From assembly GCA_037013685.1 (NCBI GenBank), contig JAQOXP010000051.1, positions 620,001 to 684,000 of the forward strand: DNA of 64,000 nucleotides, given 5' to 3'. The stretch's first letter is position 1. Each line of letters opens with the position of its first letter. Origin of the DNA: Acridotheres tristis (Eukaryota; Chordata; Aves; Passeriformes; Sturnidae). The translations under genes and the position numbers were made by a program. Below the pieces are notes generated by a model that saw only the letters and a program-made list of their open reading frames with translations, had not been told where the DNA came from and searched no databases. Shown here piece by piece: positions 21,501-32,130 of the stretch.

Positions 21501-24500
21501 TTTTTAACCCTTTCTACCCCATTTTTAACCCTTTTTTCCCCGTTTCTCGCCCATTTTTAACCCTTTTTTCCCCGTTTTTTCCCCATTTCCCCCCTCCCAG
21601 TCCCTCCCAGTACCTTCCCAATACAAACCAGTCCAAACCAGTATAAACCAGTAACCCCCAATCCCCATTTAACCCTTTTTTAACCCTTTCTACCCCATTT
21701 TTTCCCCATTTTTCCCCTTTTTTCCCCGTTTTTTCCCCGTTCCTCCCCCTCCCAGTCCCTCCCAGTCCCCTCTCAGTCCAAACCAGTCCAAACCAGTATA
21801 AACCAGTAACCCCCAATCCCCATTTAACCCTTTTTACCCCATTTTTTCACCATTTTTCCCCCTTTTTTCATCATTTTTTCACATTTTTTCCCTGTTTTTT
21901 CCCCATTCCTCCCCCTCCCAGTCCCTCCCAGTTCCCTCCCAGTCCAAACCAGTCCAAACCAGTATAAACCAGTAACCCCCAATCCCCTTTTAACCCTTTC
22001 TACCCCATTTTTTCACCCTTTTTCCCCGTTTTTTCCCCGTTTTTCCCCATTTTTTCCCCTTTTTTCCCCGTTTTTTCCCCCTCCCAGTCCCTCCCAGTCC
22101 CTCCCAGTCCCCTCCCAGTCCCCTCCCAGTCCAAACCAGTATAAACCAGTCCAAACCTGCGGGTATTCCCAGCTCATCCTCTCCACTTTTTCCCTCAGCA
22201 GCCGCATCCGGAGCCGCTCGCGGCGCAGCCGGAGCCGCCGGGATCTCAGCAGAGCCCCCAAATTGGGGGTTTTTTGGGGGGGATTTTGGGGCGAATTCGG
22301 GGGGTTTTGGGTTTTTGGGGGGTCGGGGGGGTTTTGGGGAGGGTTTTGGGGGGGATCGGAGGCGGTTTTGGGGTCCCCCCCCAGGAGGAAGAGGAGGAGT
22401 TCCCGTCGTTTGTGGCGGAGGCGGCGCCGGAGCTCCGGGAGGAGAACGGGGAGGAAAAGGGGAGGCTGAGGGGGGGAGAGAGAGAAATCAGGGGGGGATT
22501 TGGGGGGTTTGGGGGGATTTTGGGGAAAATTTGGGGGGTTTGGGGAAAATTTGGGGGATTTTTGGGGGAAATTTGGGGGATTTTTGGGGAAAATTGGGAA
22601 AAATTTCGGGATTTCTGGGGGTAATTTGGGGAGATTTGGGGAAAATTTGGGGATTTTTGGGGGGATTTTGGGGGGATTTGGGAGAAATTTGGGGATTTTT
22701 TGGGAAAATTTGGGGATTTTGGAGGGATTTTGGGGGAATTTGGGGGATTTTGGGGAAAATTTGGGGGATTTTTGGGGAAATTTGGGGGAAATTTGGAGAT
22801 TTTTCGGGGAAATTTGGGGAAAATTTGGAGAAAATTTGGGGATTTTGGGGGAAATTTGGGGAAAATTTGGGGATTTTGGGGGGATTTGGGGGAAATTTGG
22901 GGGATTTTGGGGATTTTTGGGGGGATTTTGGGGGAAATTTGGGGAAATTTGGGGGATTTGGGGGAAATTTGGGGGGATTTGGGGAAAATTTGGGGGATTT
23001 TTGGGGAAAATTGGGAAAAATTTCGGGATTTCTGGGGGTAATTTGGGGGAATTTGGGGGAATTTGGGGATTTTGGAGGGATTTTGGGGGATTTTGGGGGA
23101 AATTTGGGGGAATTTGGGGCAATTTTGGGGGATTTTCGGGGAAAATTGGGCGAAAATTTGGGGATTATTGGGGTGAATTTGGGGGAATTTGGGGGAATTT
23201 GGGGGATTTTGGGGGAAATTTGGGGGAAATTTGGGGGAATTTGGGGAAAATTTGAGGATTTTGGGGGATTTGGGGAAATTTGGGGGATTTTGGGGGAAAT
23301 TTGGGGATTTTTGGAGAAAATTTGGGGGCTTTTGGGGGGAATTTGGGGGATTTTGGAAAATTTTTGGGGAAAATTTGGGGGATTTTAGGGGAAATTTCGG
23401 GAAAATTTGGGAATTTTTGGGGGAAATTTGGAGGTTTTTTGGAGGAAATTTGGGAATTTTTGGGGGAAATTTGGGGATTTGTGGGAAAATTTGGGGAAAA
23501 TTTGGGGAAAATTTGCTCAAAATTTGGGGATGTTTGGGATGAATTTTTGGGATTTTGGGAGAAATTTGGGGAAAATGTGGGAATTTTTGGGGTGAATTTC
23601 TGGAAATTTGGGGGAAATTTGGGGAAATTTGGGGGAAATTTGGGGAAAATTTGGGGAAATTTGGGGGAATTTGGGGGAAATTTGGGGAAATTTGGGGGAA
23701 ATTTGGGGGAAAATTTTGGGAAAATTTGGGGGATTTTTTGGGAAAATTTGGGGATTTTGGGGGGATTTGGGGGAAATTTGGGGGATTTTGGGGATTTTGG
23801 GGGATTTTGGAGGAATTTGGGGGAATTTGGGGAAATTTGGGGGGATTTTGGGAAAATTTGGGGGAATTTGGGCGAAATTTGGGGGAAATTTGGGGATTTT
23901 GGGGGGATTCTGGGGGAATTTGGGGGATTTTGGGGGAAATTTGGGGGATTTTTGGGGAAAATTTGGGGATTATGGGAGGATTTGGGGGATTTTGGGGGAA
24001 ATTTGGGGGAATTTTGGATATTTTTGGGGTGAATTATGGGGATTTTTGGGGTGAATTTTGGGGTTTTTGGGGCGAATTTTGGGGATTTTTGGGGTGAATT
24101 TTGGGGTGAATTTTGGGGTGAATTTTGGGTGAATTTTGGGTGAATTTTGGGGTGAATTTTGGGGATTTTTGGGGTGAATTTTGGGGTCTTTTGGGGCGAA
24201 TTTTGGGGTTTTTGGGGTCTCACCTGAGGGCGTGGCACCAGCGCTGAGATTTTGGGGCTCCCCTGGCTCACCTGAGCCCAGGTGAGCTCCTGCTCCAGGG
24301 AAAGCAGCACCTGGGAAAGGAATGCTGGGAAATCTGGGGGATTCTGGGAAATCTGGGGGATTCTGGGAGATTTGGGGGATTCTGGGAAATTTTGGGATTT
24401 TTGGGGGATTTTTTGGGGGAGTTTTTGGGGGAGTTTTTGGGGAATTTTTGGGGATTTTTTGGGATTTTTGGGGGAATTTTTGAAGGAATTTTGGGGTTTT

Positions 24501-27500
24501 TTTGGGGATTTTTGGGGAATTTTTGGGGGATTTTTGGGATTTTTGGGATTTTTTGGGGAATTTTTGGGGGATTTTTTGGGGAATTTTTGGGATTTTTGGG
24601 GAATATTTGGGGGATTTTTTGGGGAATTTTTGGGGGAATTTTTGAAGGATTTTTGGGGTATTTTGGGGGATTTTTGGGGGATTTTTGGGGAATTTTTGGG
24701 ATTTTTTGGGGGATTTTTGGGGAATTTTTGCAGGAATTTTTGAGGAATTTTTGGGGATTTTTCGGGGAATTTTTGGGGGATTTTTTGGGGAATTTTTGGG
24801 GAATTTTTGGGGAATTTTTGGGATTTTTTGGGGAATTTTTTGGGAATTTTTGGGGAATTTTTTGGGGAATTTTTGGGATTTTTGGGGAATTTTGGGGATT
24901 TTTTGGGGAATTTTTTGGGAATTTTTGGGGGATTTTTTGGGGAATTTTTGGGATTTTTGGGGGATTTTTTGGGAATTTTTTGGGAATTTTTGGGGGATTT
25001 TTTGGGGAATTTTTGGGATTTTTTGGGAATTTTTTTGAGAATTTTTGGGGATTTTTGGGGAATGTTTTTGAGAATTTTTGGGGATTTTTTGAAAAATTTT
25101 TAGGGAATTTTTAGGAATTTTTCGGGATTTTTGGGGGAATTTTTGGGGATTTTTGGGGAATTTTTGGGGGATTTTTGGGGGGAATTTTTGGGGAATTTTT
25201 GGGATTTTTGGGGAATTTTTTGAGATTTTGGGGGGAATTTTTTGGGATTTTGGGGGGAAATTTTGAGGAATTTTTGGGGTGATTTTTTGGGTTGTTTTGG
25301 GACATTTTTTTGGGGTAATTTCGGTCGTTTTTGGGGCATTTTTTGTGTATTTTGGGACATTTTTTGGGGCGATTTTTGATGGAATTTTGGGACATTTTTT
25401 GGGACATTTTTGGGTGATTTTGGGACATTTTTTGGGACATTTTTGGGTGATTTTTGGGACATTTTTTGGGACATTTTTTGGGACATTTTTTGGGTGATTT
25501 TGGGACATTTTTTGGGACATTTTTGGGTGATTTTGTGACATTTTTTGGGACATTTTTGGGTGATTTTGGGACATTTTTGGCCGATTTTTGGCCGATTTTT
25601 GGGGAGTTTTTGGGTGATTTTTGGGTGATTTTGGGACATTTTTTGGGATAATTTTAGGGCAATTTTGGGACATTTTTGGCCGATTTTGGGGTGATTTTTG
25701 GGGTGATTTTGGGACATTTTTGGGTGATTTTTTGGGTGATTTTTGGGGTGATTTGGGGCATTATTGGGACATTTTTTGGGTGATTTTTGGGACATTTTTT
25801 GGGGTTTTTTTGGCGTTTTTGGGACATTTTTTGGGTGATTTTTGGCCGATTTTTGGGGTGATTTTTGGGGTGTTTTTGGGTGATTTTTGGGACATTTTTT
25901 GGGATAATTTTAGGGCAATTTTGGGACATTTTTGGCCGATTTTTGGGTGATTTTTGGGTGATTTTTGGCCGATTTTTGGGGAGTTTTTGGGTGTTTTGGG
26001 GACATTTTTTGGGCTGATTTTGGGGCAATTTCGGGGCATTTTTTGGGGGGATTTTTGAGGAATTTTTGGGGCAATTTTGGCTGATTTTTGGTTGATTTTT
26101 GGTTGATTTTGGGACATTTTTTGGGGGGATTTTTGGGCCTTTTTGGGACATTTTTGGGGGTGATTTTTGGGGTGATTTTGGGTGTTTTTGGGACATTTTT
26201 TGGGCGATTTTTGTGACATTTTTTGGGTAATTTTTGGACATTTTTTGGGATGGTTTTGGGTGACTTTGGGACATTTTTGGCCGATTTTTGGGGTGATTTT
26301 TGGGGTGATTTTTGTGACATTTTTTGGGTTGTTTTTTGGCGTTTTTGGGACATTTTTTGGGTGATTTTTGGCCGATTTTTGGGGTGATTTTTGGGGTGTT
26401 TTTGGGTGATTTTTGTGCCATTTTTTGGGATAATTTTAGGGCAATTTTGGGACATTTTTGACCTATTTTTGGCTGATTTTTGGGGTGATTTGGGGCATTA
26501 TTGGGACATTTTTTGGGGTGATTTTTGTGTGATTTTGGGACATTTTTTGGGGTGATTTTGTGTGATTTTTGTGTGATTTTTGGGGTGTTTTTGGGGTGTT
26601 TTTGGGTGTTTTTGTGACTGACCTGAGGGGGGAAATTCTGGGGGTCCCTGCTCAGCTCCCCCAGGATCCTCCAGAGCAGCTCCAGGTGCAGCCAAAGGCC
26701 CCGAGCCCTGCCCAGGGAAACACGGGCCTGGAAACAACCAAAAAATGAAATTTTGGCAGTAAAAAAGATAAAAAAAGAACAAATTTAGCACAAAAAATAG
26801 GAAAAAAAATGAAATCAGGGAAAAAAAAGACAGAAAAATAACAAAATTAGCAGAAAAAAACAGAAAAAAATAAAATTAAATCGCTGAAAAAGAACAAAAT
26901 TAGCACAAAAAATAGGAAAAAAATGAAATTAGGAAAAAAAAGACAGAAAAATAAGAAAATTAGGAGAAAAATAAGGAAAAAATGAAATTAAATCATTGAA
27001 GAACAACAAAATTAGCAGAAAAAAAAGAAAAAAATGAAATTAAATCACTGAAAAAGAATGAAAAAGAACAAAATTAGGACAAAAAACAGGAAAAAATTAA
27101 ATTAAATGATAATAGAAGATAGAAAAAGAACAAGATTAGCACAAAAAACAGATAAAAAACAGAATTAAATCACTGAGAAAGAACAAAATTAGCACAAAAA
27201 ACAGAAAAAAATGAAATTAGGAAAAAAAAAAAGACTGAAAAATAAGAAAATTAGCAGAAAAAATAGAATAAAATGAAATTAGGGAAAAAAAGACAGAAAA
27301 ACAACAAAATTAGGACAAAAAACAGGAAAAAATGAAATTAAATCACTGAAAAAGAACAAAATTAGGACAAAAAAGAGGAAAAAATTAAATTAAATGATAA
27401 TAGAAGATAGAAAAATAATAAAATTAGCACAAAAAATAGAAAAAAAATGAAATTAGGGAAGAAAAGAATGAAAAAGAACAAAATTACCAGAAAAAAACAG

Positions 27501-29177
27501 AAAAAAATAGAATTAAATCACTGAAAAAGAACAAAATTGGGACAAAAAACAGAAAAAAATGAAATTAGGGAAAAAAAAGACAGGAAAATAACAAAATTAA
27601 CCCAAAAAACCAAAAAAAACCCAATTTTGGGGGAATTTTGGGAATTTTTGGGGAATTTTTGGGGGAATTTTTGGGGAAGTTTTTTTGGAATTTTTTTGGA
27701 ATTTTTTTGAAATTTTTTTGGAATTTTTGGGGGAATTTTTGTGGATTTTTTGGAAATATTTTTGAGAATTTCTGGGGAATTTTTGGGGACTTTTGGGGAA
27801 TTTTTTGGGAATTTTTGTGAATTTTTTGGGGAATATTTGGGGGAATTTTGGGGGGAATTTTTTGGGAATTTTTCGAGAATTTTTTGGAGAATTTTTGGGA
27901 ATTTTTGGAGAATTTTGGGGAATTTTTGGGGAATTTTTGAGGATTTTTGGAGCATTTGGGGGAATTTTTGGGAATCTTTTGGGGGAATTTTTTGGGAATT
28001 TTTTTGGGGGAAATTTTGGGAATTTTTGGGGGGAAATTTTTGAGAATTTTTTGGGAATTTTTTAGGGAATTTTTGGGATTTTTTGGAGGAAGTTTTTGGG
28101 GAAGTTTTGATAATTTTTGAGAATTTTTGGGAATTTTTTTGGAATTTTGGGGGGAATTTTTGTGCATTTTTTTGGAAATATTTTTGGGAATTTCTGGGGA
28201 ATTTTGGGGAATTTTTTGGGAATTTTTGGGGGAATTTTTGAGGAAATTTTTGGAATTTTTTGGGGGAATTTTTGTGCATTTTTTGGAAATCTTTTTGGGA
28301 ATTTCTGGGGAATTTTTGGGGAATTTTGGGGGGAATTTTTTGGGGAATCTTTGGGAATTTTTTTGGGAATTTTTTGGCAAACCTTTGGGAATTTGGGGGG
28401 AATTTTTGGGGAATTTCTGAGGAATTTTGGGGAGAAATTTTGGGAATTTTGGGGCAAAATTTGGGAATTTTCTCTCACCTGGAGCAGCTGCTGTTGCAGG
28501 GGGGGGCTGAGCCCCTCCCCCCCCAGAATTTCCCCCAAATTTTGGAGGATTTTGGTCAAACCAGGAGGCAAATTCGGGTCCTGGGCTGCAACTTTGGGGT
28601 GAAAAAAGAGAAAAAAAGTTAAAAAAATGAAAAATCAGGAAAAAGAAAAGAAAAATTAGGAATTTTGGGGGTTTTTTGAGGGGATTTTTGGGGGGATTTT
28701 GGGGTTTTTTGGGGAATTTTTTGATTTTTTGGGGGAATTTTGGGGTTTTTTTTGAGGAATTTTTGGGGATTTTTGAGGGATTTTGGGAGGATTTTTGGGT
28801 TTTTTGGGATTTTGGGGTTTTTGGGTTTTTTGGGATTTTTTTTGAGGGGATTTTTGGGAGATTTTGGGGCTTTTTTGGCGTTTTTTTGAGGGTTTTTTGG
28901 GGTGGATTTTGAGGGAATTTTGGGGTTTTTTTGGGTGGCGATTTTGGGGCAATTTGGGGATTTTTTGGGGGCATTTTTGGGGATTTATGAGGGAATTTTT
29001 TGGGGGGATTTTGGGGATTTTTGGGGGCATTTTTGGGGATTTTTGAGGGAATTTTTGGGGGGATTTTTGTGGGGATTTTGGGGGTTTTTTGGGGTGGATT
29101 TTGGGGTTTTTTGGGGGGTTTTTTTTCTCACCTGGAAGCAGCAGCACATCCGGGTTTTGGAGCCCCCCCAAATCCAT
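18410..29177 (-). CDS. HAUS4: HAUS4, HAUS augmin-like complex subunit 4 (gene span)
   Basis: Eight coding exons on the minus strand join in phase to about 343 residues (human about 363). HAUS4 is a coiled-coil subunit of the augmin complex, which recruits gamma-tubulin for microtubule nucleation inside the spindle. The C-terminal part is clearest: VLSRCRSLLAQL, then LEELRILLDTYPAPTIEAHRRIR and GPEFRGL to AEKRFTLRQI, matching the human order LLRCLTLLQRLL / MEELKILSDTYTVEKVEVHRLIR / ENKRWALQEF. The N-terminal part (DPNLPPGLTKILQNLGEIL) fits the NPYFSKLLLNLSQ region. Position and strand next to PRMT5 match human 14q11.2 from memory. The protein is strongly diverged and Arg/Leu/Glu-rich. The middle exons (24.2 kb and 22.2-22.5 kb) are less certain than the ends. 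Confidence 0.85.
18600..19317. repeat. GC-box plus ATGCTAAT array, HAUS4 intron 7
   Basis: Units of about 28-65 bp built from GGGGCGGGGTTATGCTAATG, more than a dozen copies. A few more ATGCTAATGAG copies sit in the 73-bp intron 6 at 19387-19459. Confidence 0.88.
19318..19386 (-). CDS. HAUS4: HAUS4 coding exon 7
   Basis: The 69-nt exon encodes LEELRILLDTYPAPTIEAHRRI flanked by split Arg codons, aligning with MEELKILSDTYTVEKVEVHRLI. The acceptor is TTCATCAG|G and the donor TCAG|GTGAGA. Intron 6 between this exon and exon 6 is only 73 bp, the shortest in the window. Confidence 0.87.
19460..19584 (-). CDS. HAUS4: HAUS4 coding exon 6
   Basis: Encodes VLSRCRSLLAQLGSLGS to GASLLKS plus two bases (125 nt). 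The acceptor TGGTTTCTACAG|GTG is built from the minisatellite unit. The donor is CAG|GTGAGG. Clear match to the human VLLRCLTLLQRLLQEH...AMILKLR segment. Confidence 0.85.
19590..22150. repeat. CCAGTATGGA array then higher-order AACCC repeat, HAUS4 intron 5
   Basis: 19590-19790 is 10-bp CCAGTATGGA. 19790-22150 is 10-12 units of about 150-230 bp of the same type as PRMT5 intron 4. Confidence 0.9.
22157..22465 (-). CDS. HAUS4: HAUS4 coding exon 5 with in-frame repeat-like insert
   Basis: Acceptor TCTCTCTCCCCCCCTCAG|CCT has a strong pyrimidine tract, and the donor is CAG|GTTTGG. The frame is open for 103 codons. It starts PPLFLPVLLPELRRRLRHKRRELLL, which fits human EVEEQLKKKCFTLL, and ends ERLRMRLLREKVERMSWEYPQ, which leads in phase into VLSRCRSLL. 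The middle, roughly 22255-22378, is a Pro/Asn/Gln-rich translation of G-tract repeat like the neighbouring intron. No GT exists on the sense strand between 22445 and 22187, so this middle part cannot be removed as a GT-AG intron. Confidence 0.65.
22470..24210. repeat. G-tract tandem repeat, HAUS4 intron 4
   Basis: Units of GGGGGAAATTTGGGGGATTTT type with runs of 4-6 G every few bases on the plus strand. The long open frames here on both strands are repeat artefacts. Confidence 0.9.
24224..24310 (-). CDS. HAUS4: HAUS4 coding exon 4 (alternative donors)
   Basis: Encodes VLLSLEQELTWAQ, similar to the human FHETLEQRLLVTE area. The acceptor CTTTCCCAG|GTG is good. Two in-phase donors are possible: CAG|GTGAGC after 24272 (39-nt exon) and CAG|GTGAGA after 24224 (87-nt exon adding VSQGSPKISALVPRPQ). 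The sequence alone does not decide between them. The long form is drawn. Confidence 0.55.
24330..26620. repeat. Two G/T-rich tandem repeats, HAUS4 intron 3
   Basis: 24330-25275 is GGGGAATTTTTGGGATTTTT. From about 25280 it changes to GGGACATTTTTTGGGTGATT, with longer blocks around ATAATTTTAGGGCAATTTT repeated at about 25650, 25905 and 26430. Confidence 0.88.
26623..26727 (-). CDS. HAUS4: HAUS4 coding exon 3
   Basis: Exactly 35 codons, ARVSLGRARGLWLHLELLW to SRDPQNFPPQ. Acceptor GTTTCCAG|GCC and donor CAG|GTCAGTC, both phase 0. The helical WLHLELLWRILGEL stretch aligns with the human WLRSEILHRVIQEL segment recalled from memory. Confidence 0.75.
26735..27600. repeat. A-rich tandem repeat, HAUS4 intron 2
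   Basis: Units of about 40-70 bp containing GAACAAAATTAGCACAAAAA and AAAAAATGAAATTA. The plus strand is strongly purine-rich. Confidence 0.87.
27601..28470. repeat. GGGGAATTTTTGGGAATTTT tandem repeat, HAUS4 intron 2
   Basis: G/T-rich units with some higher-order structure (TTTTTGTGCATTTTTTTGGA near 28155 and 28270). Confidence 0.87.
28479..28585 (-). CDS. HAUS4: HAUS4 coding exon 2
   Basis: Encodes QDPNLPPGLTKILQNL through to PLQQQLLQ (35 codons plus two bases), resembling the NPYFSKLLLNLSQ...LAKEQAQ segment of human HAUS4. The acceptor GTTGCAG|CC is preferred because it restores phase with exon 1. An alternative acceptor five bases downstream (CCCAG|GAC, exon start 28580) would be out of phase. 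The donor is CAG|GTGAGA. Confidence 0.75.
28650..29125. repeat. GGGGATTTTTGGGGG tandem repeat, HAUS4 intron 1
   Basis: Degenerate G/T-rich repeat between HAUS4 coding exons 1 and 2. Confidence 0.82.
29132..29177 (-). CDS. HAUS4: HAUS4 coding exon 1
   Basis: ATG read leftwards from 29177 encodes MDLGGLQNPDVLLLP plus one base, with donor CCAG|GTGAGA. Phase 1 joins exactly to the next exon (G|CC). It is chosen as the start because the following residues continue into a HAUS4-like N-terminus. A 5' non-coding exon farther right is possible. Confidence 0.65.
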
Positions 29178-29219
29178 TGGGGGAAATTTTAGGGAATTTT
29201 GGGCTGGGGGATTCCTCCC

Positions 29220-29640
29220 CCCCCCAAAAAATAAAAAAAACAAAAAAAAAAAACAAAAAAACAAAAAAAAGCACCTGGGGGATGAGAAAATTCAGTCAGA
29301 AAAGCCAAAATTTAATCAGGGAACCCAAAATTAAATCAGAGAACCCAAAATTAAATCAGAAAACCCCAAATTAAATCAGAAAACCCCAAATTAAATCAAG
29401 GAAAACCAAAAATTCAATCAGGAAATCCCCAAAAAATTCAATCACGAAATTCCCCCCCCCCCCCCACCCCAAATTAAAAAAAAAAAATTAAAAATAAAAA
29501 GAAAAAAAACAAACCAGGACATCCCAAAACTCACTCGAGGGCCACCCCAAAATTCAAATCGGGCACCTCCAAAATTCCAAACGGGAAAAACCCAAAATAA
29601 AATCAGGGAAACCCCAAAATCCCCTCAGGGAAAAGCCAAA
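29220..29640. repeat. Low-complexity A-rich sequence upstream of HAUS4
   Basis: A-runs, then units of about 22 bp of AAATTAAATCAGAAAACCCC, a poly-C and poly-A stretch near 29450-29510, then CAAAATTCAAATCGGG. Nothing coding was seen. Confidence 0.7.
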
Positions 29641-31740
29641 ATTAAAGTGGGGACTCCTTAAATCCCCTCAGGATCCCCCAAATTCCCTCAGGATCCCCCA
29701 AATCCCCTCAAGGATTTCCCAAATTCCCTCAAGGATTTCCCAAATTCCCTCAGGATTTCCCAAATTCCCTCAGGATCCCCAAAACCCCTCAAGGATTTCC
29801 CAAATTCCCTCAAGGATTTCCCAAATTCCCTCAGGATCCCCCAAATCCCCTCAAGGATTTCCTAAATTCCCTCAGGATCCCCCAAATCCCCTCAAGGATT
29901 TCCCAAATCCCCTCAGGATCCCCCAAATTCCCTCAAGATCCCCAAATCCCCTCAGGATCCCCCAAATCCCCTCAGGATTTCCCAAATTCCCTCAGGATTT
30001 CCCAAATTCCCTCAGGATTTCCCAAATTCCTTCAGGATCCCCCAGATTCCCTCAGGACCCCCCAAATTCCCTCAAGGATTTCCCAAATTCCCTCAGGATT
30101 TCCCAAATCCCCTCAAGGATTTCCCAAATTCCCTCAGGATTTCCCAAATCCCCTCAGGATCCCCCAAATCCCCTCAAGGATTTCCCAAATCCCCTCAGGA
30201 TTTCCTAAATTCCCTCAGGATCCCCCAAATTCCCTCAGGATTTCCCAAATTCCCTCAGGATTTCCCAAATCCCCTCAAGGATTTCCCAAATTCCCTCAGG
30301 ATTTCCCAAATTCCCTCAGGATCCCCCAAATCCCCTCAAGGATTTCCCAAATCCCCTCAGGATTTCCTAAATTCCCTCAGGATCCCCCAAATCCCCTCAA
30401 GGATTTCCCAAATTCCCTCAGGATCCCCAAATCCCCTCAAGGATTTCCCAAATTCCCTCAGGATCCCCCAAATTCCCTCAGGATCCCCTAAATCCCCTCA
30501 AGGATTTCCCAAATTCCCTCAGGATCCCCAAATCCCCTCAAGGATTTCCCAAATCCCCTCAGGATCCTCCAAATTCCCTCAGGATTTCCCAAATTCCCTC
30601 AGGATCCCCAAAACCCCTCAAGGATTTCCCAAATTCCCTCAAGGATTTCCCAAATTCCCTCAGGGATTTCCCAAATCCCCTCAGAATTTCCCAAATCCCC
30701 TCAGGATTTCCCAAATCCCCTCAGGATCCCCTAAATCCCCTCAAGGATTTCCCAAATTCCCTCAGGATCCCCCAAATCCCCTCAGGATCCCCCAAATCCC
30801 CTCAGGATTTCCCAAATCCCCTCAGGATCCCCGAAATTCCCTCAAGGATTTCCCAAATTCCCTCAGGATCCCCCAAATCCCCTCAAGGATTTCCCAAATT
30901 CCCTCAGGATTTCCCAAATTCCCTCAGGATCCCCCAAATTCACTCAGGATCCCCCAAAATCCCTCAAGGATTTCCTAAATTCCCTCAGGATTTCCCAAAT
31001 TCCCTCAGGATCCCCTAAATCCCCTCAAGGATTTCCTAAATTCCCTCAGGATTTCCCAAATTCCCTCAGGATTTCCCAAATCCCCTCAGGATCCCCTAAA
31101 TTCCCTCAGGATCCCCAAAACCCCTCAAGGATTTCCCAAATTCCCTCAGGATCCCCCAAATCCCCTCAGGATTTCCAAAATTCCCTCAGGATCCCCCAAA
31201 TCCCCTCAAGGATTTCCCAAATTCCCTCAGGATTTCCCAAATCCCCTCAGGATCCCCCAAATTCCCTCAAGATTCCCCAAATCCCCTCAGGATCCCCTGA
31301 ATTCCCTCAAGATCCTCCAAATCCCCTCAGGATCCCCAAAACCCCTCAAGGATTTCCCAAATTCCCTCAGGATCCCCCAGATTCCCTCAAGGATTTCCCA
31401 GATTCCCTCAAGGATTTCCCAAATTCCCTCAAGGATTTCCCAAATTCCCTCAGGACCCCCCAAATTCCCTCAGGATTTCCCAAATTCCCTCAGGATCCCC
31501 CAAATTCCCTCAGGATCCCCCAAATTCCCTCAGGATCCCCCAAATTCCCTCAGGATTTCCCAGATTCCCTCAGGATCCCCCAAATTCCCTCAGGATTTCC
31601 CAAATCCCCTCAGGATTCCCCAAATTCCCTCAGGATTTCCCAAATTCCCTCAGGATTTCCCAAATTCCCTCAGGATTTCCCAAATCCCCTCAGGATTCCC
31701 CAAATTCCCTCAGGACCCCCCCAAATCCCCTCAGAATCCC
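29641..31740. repeat. CCCTCAGGATTTCCCAAATT 20-bp satellite, HAUS4-MMP14 intergenic
   Basis: About 100 units of 19-21 bp, alternating CCCTCAGGATCCCCCAAAT, CCCTCAGGATTTCCCAAATT and CCCTCAAGGATTTCCCAAAT. Highly homogeneous, which suggests recent expansion. Confidence 0.95.
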
Positions 31741-32130
31741 CCCCAAAACCTGTCAGGGAGCTCCAAAACAACTCTCAGCAACCTTAAAAAACCCACCAAG
31801 TGTCCCCCCAAACCCCACAAGGAACCCGTAAAACCCCTCAAGAGCCCCCAAATCCCCACAAGCACCCCAAAAATCCCCTCAAAGACCCCCGAAACTCCCC
31901 TCAGGACCTCCCAAAATTCCTCCAGGACCCCACAGAACCCCTCAACGACCACATAAAACCAGTCAAGGGTCCCCCAAATTCCCCTCAGGACCCCCGGAAA
32001 CCCCGCAAGGACCACACAAAGCCACTCAAGAGCCCCACAGAACCCCTCAAGGATCCCATAAATCCCGTCAAGGATCCCCCAAATCCCCCTCAGGATCCCC
32101 CAAAACCCCTCAGAAACCGCGGAGGCCGCC
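31741..32130. repeat. Diverged CCCCTCAAGGACCCCCAAA repeat
   Basis: Older, decayed flank of the satellite with units of about 27-30 bp, grading into the CpG-rich promoter-like block. Confidence 0.75.
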
